64,000 nucleotides of DNA from Rugalucina vietnamica (Eukaryota; Mollusca; Bivalvia; Lucinida; Lucinidae), in NCBI GenBank assembly GCA_964017185.1, contig OZ024870.1, positions 28,419,621 through 28,483,620 of the forward strand. The letters are read 5' to 3'. Shown here piece after piece: positions 57,066 through 64,000 of this stretch. The notes below the pieces were generated by a model. It was not told where the DNA came from. It did no database searches and was given only the letters and a program-made list of their open reading frames with translations. Each line of letters begins with the position of its first letter. Within the stretch, counting starts at the first letter, position 1. The translations under genes were made by a program, and so were the position numbers.

Positions 57066-57219
57066 GATGTTTATTTTCCAGTGTCTTGAGACATCTCTGG
57101 AGAAGTTTTCTGGCGGACTCCAGCCTATTGTTCTGGAAATAGAACTGTCCAAACTTCACCCAGATGTCCTTGTTGAGGTTATCTTTCTTGATCAGGATGT
57201 TGTACAAGTGCTCAGCTTC
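57066..57219 (-). CDS. PDCD11: RRP5/PDCD11 exon, HAT repeat (EAEHLYNILIKK...)
   Basis: Acceptor TGCTGTTTCAG; donor CATC|GTAAGT. Encodes EAEHLYNILIKKDNLNKDIW, VKFGQFYFQNNRLESARKLL and QRCLKTLENKH. It has the HAT pattern of a W in the first helix and a conserved small-residue/AR pair in the second. 51 codons plus one base, in phase with its neighbours. Confidence 0.93.
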
Positions 57220-57732
57220 CTGAAACAGCATTTTATGATAACTGATTACCTCCCTTAACGGTATAATAAATCATCTAAATTCAATGTAACTTTATTTTTC
57301 ACTCAAACATGCAGTATTCAGTACACATATTTTGACAGATAGATAGAAAATGTCTTGGATTCTTATATATGTGACGTTATTTGGCATTTTGGTCTTGTGG
57401 AGTCAAAAGTCGGATATCTAGTTTTTAACAGTTTTACAAATCTTAATACATATTATAATACCTCTCCAAAAGCTTAAATGAATTGTGTTAACAATAAATG
57501 GGAAAAATCTAGTGCCCTATTGCACTAAAATCCAACTTTTGTCCCATGCAATTTTGTGACGTTAACTTAAATTCATGTTTTGTAACGTCAACATCAGACC
57601 TCCAGAAGACACAAAATCTCAAAGAATGTCACCTATTACTTATTGCTATCAAAACAATAAATCCTTTTAATGGTTTTATCTGATAGGTCTTCCTTTGTCC
57701 CTTTGTTTCCATCCAGTACAATCAAGGGTCTC

Positions 57733-58000
57733 TATGGTGTAGTATTTAAGCCACTTGCCTTGTTAACCTGGGCGCAGTTGTTCAAAACTTTGTTAGTTTA
57801 ACGCTGTCATTAAGCCCTCAATTTGTTAACTATATATCGACTTCAAAAGCAAATACACAGTTATTTTAACGAAAAATAAGTGTATTTGTAATATAGCCAT
57901 TTGAAATTTTAACAAATGGTTAACTACCGGTAATGACATTGTTAATTTTGAACAACTGGGCCCTTTGTGTCTCAGGTTTGATAGCAGGCCTCAAGGTTAT
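57733..58000 (+). repeat. tRNA-derived SINE split by a MITE
   Basis: ATGGTGTAGTATTTAAGCCA is a good A-box and TCTCAGGTTTGATAGCAGG a B-box. They are separated by the 194-bp family E MITE, so the promoter is cut in two. C2 follows immediately. Confidence 0.5.
57770..57963. mobile_element. Family E MITE, TIR GGGC(G/C)CAGTTGTTCAAAA
   Basis: GGGCGCAGTTGTTCAAAACT at the left; AATTTTGAACAACTGGGCCC at the right. Interior AACGCTGTCATTAA and GGTAATGACATTGTTAA pair as inverted words. A partial second copy lies near 58275-58365 (TTGAACAACTGTGCC). Confidence 0.8.
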
Positions 58001-58234
58001 AATGACTTTTTTCATGCTCAACTCAGCTGAGACAAAATCTTGAACTGTCCATAAATATTAAAATAGCCAAAATAAATTGAAATTTCGGGTCTAAATCAAA
58101 CAAACCTGCAATTTATCCTGCTATTGAATGTAATCATAATGCCAACATTAATTGTTGGCATTTTATTATTTATGAGCAGGATAAATTTCAGTCTCAACTG
58201 AGTTGAGCATGAAAACATGTTTTATAACCTCCAA
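57989..58234. mobile_element. Family C palindromic MITE, copy C2
   Basis: CCTCAAGGTTATAATGACTT + TTTTCATGCTCAACTCAGCTGAG at the left; TCAACTGAGTTGAGCATGAA and TTTATAACCTCCAAG at the right. Centre ATGCCAACATTAATTGTTGGCAT. Confidence 0.85.
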
Positions 58235-58514
58235 GCCAGGCTTCTCCAGTCCTTGCAATACAAAGGATTCTTACATTTTTTCAACTAAAAATAAGTGTCT
58301 TTGTAATATTGCCATTTGAAATTTTAACAAATCATTATGATTTTATTAATCTTGAACAACTGTGCCGAGGTGTCTCAAGTTTGATACCAGGCTTCTCCAG
58401 TCTTTGAATGAGACTTAAATTCTTTGTATGACCTTAGCTGTTGGTGGGACGTCAAACCCCAAATCACTGTTTTGTATTAAAGAAATATACCATTTTAAAC
58501 CAAAAATAACTTGC

Positions 58515-58683
58515 CTCTATCTTTCCTGAGTTACAGTAGATATTTATCATCTGTAGATACACACTAGTTGCATCATTTTGCTGCACAGCCCGGGATAGGA
58601 CTCTCTGAAGTGTCTCTTTACTGCCATACATATTTTCAAGGTTCAGATAGGCCACCCATACATTCAGTTTTTCTTGTTCTTCC
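58515..58683 (-). CDS. PDCD11: RRP5/PDCD11 exon with a GC donor
   Basis: Acceptor TTGCTTCAG; codons [40 protein letters not shown] and [17 protein letters not shown], close to vertebrate [21 protein letters not shown]. The donor is GAG|GCAAGT: a GC instead of GT, but otherwise perfect consensus, as known for GC-AG introns. No usable GT donor keeps the frame. A family A MITE begins 28 bp upstream of the acceptor (58712). Confidence 0.93.
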
Positions 58684-58711
58684 CTGAAGCAAAGTAAGAA
58701 GAAATAAACGA

Positions 58712-58946
58712 ATGAGCCACCGCATGGGAAAACACAATCTGCATAGGCGAAAACAAAGGCGCAGATCAGCTTCGCAGTCACTGTGAAGCTGACCAGCGCC
58801 TTTGTTTTCACTACTGGGATAGTGCAGTTCCTCTTCTACTTAAATCCGAAATTTCAAGCTTCTAGCTCTTTTCTGTGACTGTACATGTTGGTTTGTGTCG
58901 GACCTGTTTGGAAACCACATTGTTGGTTTTTCCACGAGGTGGATCA
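58712..58946 (+). mobile_element. Family A hairpin MITE, copy A11, beside a PDCD11 acceptor
   Basis: ATGAGCCACCGCATGGGAAA at the left; GGTTTTTCCACGAGGTGGAT + CA at the right; central hairpin GGCGCAGATCAGCTTCGCAG / CTGTGAAGCTGACCAGCGCC. Only 28 bp separate it from the exon start at 58683, so the intron's branch site probably lies in or next to the MITE. Confidence 0.9.
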
Positions 58947-59394
58947 AATATAAACAAAAGATATCTTGAGGACATCATGAGCATCTAGATTTTTCATGTT
59001 GGTTTTGTGGTTAAAGGCATTGTCACATATTGATTAGCGAAAATCCCTTACGCAGACTTGCGTAAAAATGTAAATATGTCTTGTTTTGACAAAATCGTTA
59101 TCCTTTGTGTTTCGTTAGTTTAAAAGATTAATTTTATAAAACATCTTAAAAACATTTTGACCCGAGAAATTGCAAAAAATGACAGGTTACTCATGTATTA
59201 AAGATTAAAAATTACAGATTACGCATGGATGCGCAAGTCTGCATTGAGGCAATTTCGCTAAAGTGTGACGAGGCCTTGAATGTTCCATTCAACAATTTTT
59301 TAGTCATATCTGGGTGGAGCCACCACTTCCTAGGTATTAACCAGTACTGTGGGAGTAAATGTGTCTTGGTCAACATCAAAATTGAACCCCCTCA

Positions 59395-59540
59395 CCTCAT
59401 GATCCAGAGTCGTAAACTCTTATTTTTCTTATTTTTGCTCAAAGTACTCGTTAGAACTGCCTCACCTACACGTTTGAACCGCCTTGGTGAGGGGGTTCTA
59501 ACGAGTACCTACAATCTATGGTTCGGATCAGAAATAAGAA
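59395..59540 (+). mobile_element. Family B cruciform MITE, copy B6 (shortened)
   Basis: TTATTTTTGCTCAAAGTACT + CGTTAGAACTGCCTCACCTA then CGTTTGAACCGCCTTGGTGA, GGGGGTTCTAACGAGTACCT. The palindrome is partly duplicated and scrambled. Confidence 0.65.
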
Positions 59541-61178
59541 CCAGAGGACCAATGGTCCTATAAACGCTCACCTGAGATCTGGGATATGCGACCTAAACTG
59601 ACCTTGCCATAAAATAGGTAAAGGTCATCCTGGGGTCATGATTTATATAAACTTTGTAGAGCTCCATTCACTGATGCTTCAGGCAAAGTTTCAAAGTCAT
59701 AGGTCTTCCGGTTCTGAACAATAAGATTAAAAAGGTTTTTGCTATTTATAGCCATGGCGGTCATCTTGGTCATGTGACCTGAACCATTTATATTAATTTT
59801 CATTCCCCTTTCCTAACCATGCTCAACATAAAGTTTGGCTTTGACTGGCCAAGTGGTTTTAGTGAAGAAGATGTTTGAATATTATGGTCATATACATGTA
59901 CATAGCCCCGGGGCAGGAGCAGACAACCCACTGAGGACATTTTTTTTTTCATAAATATAAATCTTCTGTCCATTTGCATACTCCCAGCAAGTTTTCCCCC
60001 ATTTAATTACATTTTACTAATTTTCCCCATTCAAATGCATGGGCAACCTATGTTGGCCTTGCCATTAAATAGGTCAAGGTCATCCCAAGGTCATGATTTA
60101 TATAAACTTTGTAGAGCTCCTCTCCCTGATGCTTCATGCAAAGTTTCAAAATCATAGGCCTTCTGGTTCTGGAGAAGAAGATTTTTAAAGGTTTTTGCTA
60201 TTTAGAGCCATGGTGGCCATCTTGGTCATGTGATCTTGACAATTCATATAAACTTCCATTCTCCCTTCCAAAGAATGTTCCACACGAAGTTTGGATTTGA
60301 TTGGACAAGCAGTATCAGAGAAAAAGATCTTTGAATATTATGGTAATATACATGTATATTGCCCAGGGGTGGGGGCAGACCTGCCCTGAGGTACATTTAT
60401 TTTCAGAATCATAAATATTCAGTCCATTTGCCTATTTCCATAAAGTTTTCCCTTCAAATGACATTTTGACAATTTTCCACATTCAAAAGCATGGGTGCCC
60501 TATGTTAACCTTTCCATAAGATAGGTCAAGGTCATGCCAGGGCCATGATATATATATAAACTTTGTAGAGCTCCTCCCCCTGATGTTTCATGCCAGGTTT
60601 CAAAATCATAGGCCTTCTGGTTCTGGAGAAGAAGATTTAATTTGTAATTGACCTTTGGCCAAGGTCAAGAAATGACCTGACCTTTAATGCTCACCATACT
60701 TCATAAGCTCAACATGTCTGTATCTACCAACTTTCAGGTCACAGGCTACAAAATTTCCTGAAAAATTCAATGTTTCCACTTTTTTTTCATTGAAAAGCCT
60801 ATGTAACCAAAACTGACCTTGCCGTAAAATAGGTCAAGGTCAACCAAAGGTCATGATTTATATAAACTATGAGGGGCCAGAGTCCCCGATGCTACACACC
60901 ATGTTTCGCTGAAATTGGTCCTCCGGTTCCAGAGAAGATTTTTTCATGGTTTTTACCATATATGGGCATGGTGGCCATCTTGGTCATATGCCCTGGACCA
61001 ATTATATAAACTGTCCTTCCCCCTTCGTAAGGATGCTCCACATGAAGTTTGGCTTTGATTGGCCAAGCGGTTTCAGAGAAGATCTTTGAAATTGTGGACA
61101 GATGATGGATGGACTGATGACGGAGCATGGCATCATATAAGCTCACCTTTTGAGCCTGCAGCTCAGGTGAGCTAAAAA
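59541..61178 (+). mobile_element. Tandem-core element, about 463-bp units (PDCD11 intron)
   Basis: Left end CCAGAGGACCAATGGTCCTA + TAAACGCTCACCTGAG; right end GCAGCTCAGGTGAGCTAAAA. Units share TGAATATTATGG(T)(C/A)ATATAC, AGGTCAAGGTCAT, TTTGTAGAGCTCCT and GCCATGGTGGCCATCTTGGT. A short GATGATGGATGGACTGATGA tail replaces the CGGA microsatellite. Related to 48442-50490 but about a quarter diverged by eye. Confidence 0.72.
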
Positions 61179-61194
61179 TTGAATACCTGGTACC

Positions 61195-61270
61195 CCTGTA
61201 TACCCCAGTTTCTCTACATAAAAGTGGGGTTTAAGGGGGTATACATTATATGGACATGTTATCCTAATGA
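61195..61270 (-). mobile_element. Family B MITE end fragment
   Basis: CCTGTATACCCCAGTTTCTC, AAAAGTGGGGTTTAAGGGGG and TATGGACATGTTATCCTAAT match the right end of B3. No palindrome. Confidence 0.65.
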
Positions 61271-61424
61271 AAGCCGCTGCTTAGTCAAAGAAAGCTTTCT
61301 ACACAGAGATGCTATTTTTAGCTTACTGAATTCATTATCAACACCAAAAACTTTCATCCAATGCTAACAAGCAAAATAAATATTCCATTCACAAAGTTGT
61401 CATAACGAACAATCTCCTATGTAC

Positions 61425-61609
61425 CTAAAGGAGATAGTTTTCAGAGCCCGTTCAGCCACAGCTCTAGCCTTGTCAATCTCCGAGGTTTCTAGATGGAATG
61501 CCATGTAGCGTAACCAGATCAGAGAGCTGTCAGGGGACTGAAGCACGACCCTGTCAAAATCGTCAGCTGTTTCTGGACTTATCTCCCCTTCTAACTGACG
61601 ACGCTCATA
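61425..61609 (-). CDS. PDCD11: RRP5/PDCD11 exon ([20 protein letters not shown]...)
   Basis: Acceptor TTTTTGCAG; donor TTTAG|GTACAT. Codons [40 protein letters not shown] and [20 protein letters not shown] + F. The vertebrate counterpart reads ...[49 protein letters not shown]. This is the most conserved exon in the window and the first HAT repeat of the solenoid. Confidence 0.96.
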
Positions 61610-61624
61610 CTGCAAAAACAGAAA

Positions 61625-61860
61625 TTTCATTACAAAAACATGCTCATCAATATACATGTACATAATTTTTTTGAGATGTAAAAATTAAAAATTTTCAGAA
61701 TTTTTTTTGTTATTTTTCTTATTTTTGCTCAAAACATTGATTGTGGGTACACATTAGAACCGCCTCGCCGAGGCGGTTCTAACGAGTACCCACAATCAAT
61801 GTTTTAGAGCAAAAATAAGAAAAATATGTGTACCCCTGCATACCCCAGTTTTACGGTATG
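61625..61860 (+). mobile_element. Family B cruciform MITE, copy B7, perfect core
   Basis: The core ACATTGATTGTGGGTACACA, TTAGAACCGCCTCG, CCGAGGCGGTTCTAA, CGAGTACCCACAATCAATGT is the most symmetrical copy, about 80 bases. It lies 15 bp from the PDCD11 acceptor at 61610. Confidence 0.88.
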
Positions 61861-61967
61861 TTTCAAGACCAGATGTAGTGATTAACTCTTTTAGACTCCC
61901 TGATGATCAGTAAATGACAGCACACAGAAATTTTCTTCATGATCAAGTGAATACAAATGGCCACTAG

Positions 61968-62196
61968 CCCTGAGGTTATAAAACTTTTTTCATGCTCAGC
62001 TCAGGTGAGACTTAAATTTATCCTGCTCATAAATGTTAAAATGCCAACAATTGTTGGCATTTTAACATTTACGAGCAGGATACATTACAGAGTTCTATAC
62101 CTTCAATTTCAATATTTGGGCTATTTTGTCATTTGTGAGTAGTTTAAATTCTATGCTCAGCTGAGCTGAGCATGATAAACATTTTATAACCTCGGG
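61968..62196. mobile_element. Family C palindromic MITE, copy C3
   Basis: CCCTGAGGTTATAAAACTTT + TTTCATGCTCAGCTCAGGTGAG; centre TAAAATGCCAACAATTGTTG + GCATTTTA perfect; right CTCAGCTGAGCTGAGCATGA + TTTTATAACCTCGGGG. Confidence 0.88.
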
Positions 62197-62335
62197 GCTA
62201 GGAGTGTTAATTAAGAGCATCAAAGTAACTTTGTCGCAGCCTTCTTAAAGTGACAAATTAAATCTATGATAAATGGGCCAGTCTTAAATGACAAAATAAT
62301 TTCACTGTCCCATGGACTTATCCCAGTTCACTTAC

Positions 62336-62404
62336 TTCATACAATCTCTTCTCTTCTTCCTGTTTTTCTCTTCTTATCTCATCTTTTGTCTTCTTCACAG
62401 GTTT
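62336..62404 (-). CDS. PDCD11: RRP5/PDCD11 exon, charged linker
   Basis: Acceptor CAAATTTCAG; donor GAA|GTAAGT. 23 codons: KPVKKTKDEIRREKQEEEKR + LYE. A basic then acidic helix-forming linker between the S1-domain part (outside the window) and the HAT repeats. Phase 0 at both ends, so it is skippable without a frameshift. Confidence 0.85.
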
Positions 62405-62648
62405 CTGAAATTTGAGCACAGTAAGATTCTTAATTAAATATATGGGATACCAAAATGTGTTCTAAAACTAAGATCCTAACAAGACTGTTTCTGTGCTGGG
62501 CACCTCAGCCTTATCGGCTTCTTAACTTTAGGTATAGTCATGCAGACAGCTCATCATCAGAATCTGCAACTTTTGTTCAGGTTAACAAATCTGAACTATT
62601 TTGATTTCATCAAGCTACAACTGCATTTTCTCATCTTGCTTATAACAT

Positions 62649-62875
62649 ATGAGCTGCGACGCGAGAATACCGGGTCTTCGGGGTTTCTGACCAGGTCCCA
62701 CACAAACATAGAAGCAGGGTAGAAGCTTGAAATTTAGGATTTAACAAGAAGAGAAATTGTATTATATGTGTAGGGAAAACAAAGGCGCTGATCAGCTTCG
62801 CAGTAACTGCGAAGCTGTTCTGCGCCTTTGTTTTCGCATAGACAAAAATCTGCTTTTCTCACGACGCAGCTCGTA
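62649..62875 (-). mobile_element. Family A hairpin MITE, copy A12 (inverted)
   Basis: ATGAGCTGCGACGCGAGAAT and CTTTTCTCACGACGCAGCTC + GTAT termini; hairpin AAAACAAAGGCGCTGATCAG, CTTCGCAGTAACTGCGAAG, CTGTTCTGCGCCTTTGTTTT. Inside a PDCD11 intron. Confidence 0.9.
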
Positions 62876-62977
62876 TGAGACTGTGTGTATTTCTTAAAGG
62901 CAACAAATAGGTTCTGAAATGCAAGATCATACATTTTTTTACTATTTTGCAGGAGATACCTCTGAAAGTACATTTAC

Positions 62978-63270
62978 ACACCTTGACTTCTTCATCTGAT
63001 ACATCACTGCTTACTTCCCTTTGACCACCAGATGGTACTGGCAGCTGGAAGTCTGTGGACCAAGAGTAGGTTACTCTAAAGTGTTTAACTCACCTTAACT
63101 TCTTCATCTTCTGATTCATCACTGCTTACTTCCCTTTGACCACTAGATGGCACTAGCAGCAGGAAGTCTGTGGACCAGGAGTAGCTAACTCTAGAGTTTC
63201 TTAACTCACATTAACTTCTTCATAAGCAGGAAGTCTGTGGACAAGGAGTAGCTAACTCTGAAGTGTCTTA
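62978..63270 (-). pseudogene. Three decayed copies of the PDCD11 acidic-linker exon 3' half
   Basis: Units at about 62978-63060, 63090-63175 and 63205-63250 (the last shortened) repeat TCATCACTGCTTACTTCCCT, TTGACCACTAGATGG and GGAAGTCTGTGGAC(C/A)A. Spacing is about 112-115 bp. Two units keep the donor (CTTAAG|GTGAGT or CAAG|GTGTGT). The possible acceptor CCACAG|AC is in the wrong phase for joining after the phase-0 exon. I therefore call them relics of a tandem duplication of the exon end plus intron. Confidence 0.75.
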
Positions 63271-63276
63271 ACTCAC

Positions 63277-63411
63277 CTTAATATCTTCATCTTCTGATTC
63301 ATCACTGCTTACTTCCCTTTGACCACTAGATGGCTCAGGCAGCTGGAAGTCTGTGGACCAGGAGAAACCCTCAGACACATCCAGGTGCAGCATGCTGGAG
63401 GGATCAGAGAC
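63277..63411 (-). CDS. PDCD11: RRP5/PDCD11 exon, acidic linker; first exon in window
   Basis: Acceptor CTATTTTAG; donor TTAAG|GTGAGT. 45 codons: VSDPSSMLHLDVSEGFSWST, DFQLPEPSSGQREVSSDESE, DEDIK. The G-F-x-W and acidic Ser/Glu/Asp stretch is typical of the linker before the HAT region. Phase 0 at both ends. The rest of PDCD11 (S1 RNA-binding domains, roughly four fifths of the protein) must lie beyond 64000. In animals the protein acts in the nucleolus in pre-rRNA processing for both subunits. Confidence 0.88.
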
Positions 63412-63549
63412 CTAAAATAGCAAAATAGCAATTAAAACAATTATCTTTAAGTGTTTGTTGATAGGGTATCAGAGTTTGAGGGTCTTTAAAACATCCACAT
63501 ACTGTATATTGATTAAGTATATGCAAGCTGCAAATTAAGCACAAGCCTT

Positions 63550-63620
63550 GTGCTTTTTTTTCTCTGGTTTCATGTTTTTTTTGTTTGTTTTTTTTCTTTT
63601 TTTTTTTTTGTTTTTTTTAA
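63550..63620. repeat. T-rich low-complexity run
   Basis: Long T runs with few G or C interruptions, in a PDCD11 intron. Confidence 0.85.
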
Positions 63621-63759
63621 GCATGTGACAAATTGCAAAGGCTTGATATCAAAAACTTAATTTTTTAACAAATTTTAGCTGAAGCCTTCTTTCACTACAA
63701 CTATACCACTCCCATACTGCATAATCATCACACCAACATATCCATTCATGAGATATTAA

Positions 63760-64000
63760 GAACCCCTTACATCCAACTTTTTATAGCCATATGGGTATAT
63801 ATCATTTTTTTATTTTTGCTCCAAACTAAAACTAAGATTGTGAGTTCTCATTTGTACCCACAATCCATATTTTCAGCAAAAGTTAGAAAAATGACAAAAT
63901 CATCGAACAAAATCTTGCAACTTTAAAGTTCTCTGTATATTTTAAAGGCATATCATCAGGATAACATGTCCATGTAATGTATACCCCATAAAACCCAAGT
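63760..64000 (-). mobile_element. Family B MITE, copy B8, at the window edge
   Basis: AACCCCTTACATCCAAC..., AAACTAAGATTGTGAGTTCT + CATTTGTACCCACAATCCAT and GGATAACATGTCCATGTAAT, CCCCATAAAACCCAAG. The palindrome's middle is deleted. It may continue past the edge, and two copies may abut here. Confidence 0.6.

Noticed and set aside
63087-63180. Linker-exon copies as functional alternative exons
   Set aside because: The only acceptor gives the wrong phase after the phase-0 exon and runs into a stop.

Overview
The window looks like animal nuclear DNA from a bivalve mollusc. The evidence is AT-rich sequence with long introns, dense small DNA transposons, pearl-like tandem-core elements that end in a (CGGA)-type microsatellite, and an asparagine-rich secreted protein of a kind known from mollusc extracellular matrices. 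The species cannot be named from the sequence alone.

Three kinds of gene are supported. (1) A plus-strand gene has a signal-peptide exon (8774-8828), an 8.4 kb intron and one giant terminal exon (17259-22330). The two exons join in phase and give a cysteine-free secreted protein of about 1,708 residues with Lys/Pro/Trp, Pro-Gln and poly-Asn sections and repeated C-terminal modules. I know no named homologue. (2) On the minus strand, seven exons between 63411 and 48216 encode the last 348 residues of the ribosome-biogenesis factor RRP5/PDCD11 (acidic linker, then HAT/TPR-like repeats). Every exon phase fits, and one intron uses a GC donor. The rest of the gene lies beyond the right edge. Three of its exons are followed, on their downstream side, by decayed copies of themselves. 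(3) Weak minus-strand exon candidates lie at the left edge (10-136, 244-314, 465-624) and at 6574-6677. They have good splice signals but no recognised function.

Layout: 1-8.7 kb holds the candidate left-edge gene, a 1.05 kb element with TGACGTCA-rich ends and small MITEs. 8.8-22.8 kb is the Asn-rich gene, whose intron holds a 1.17 kb element packed with CGTAG motifs and carrying its own TATA box and truncated ORF. 22.8-47.9 kb has no recognisable host gene: it is a mosaic of MITEs, a GTAACATACGTAAC-motif region, tandem-core elements, a broken Penelope-like retroelement, a 1.03 kb CpG-rich transposon and a 3.5 kb foldback. 47.9-64 kb is the PDCD11 gene, with introns filled by the same repeat families.

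The genes show no operon-like cooperation. What unifies the window is its mobile-element ecology: at least a dozen families, several nested in one another, and three different TA-flanked elements of about 1.0-1.2 kb in which each family's ends are filled with its own CpG-containing motif.
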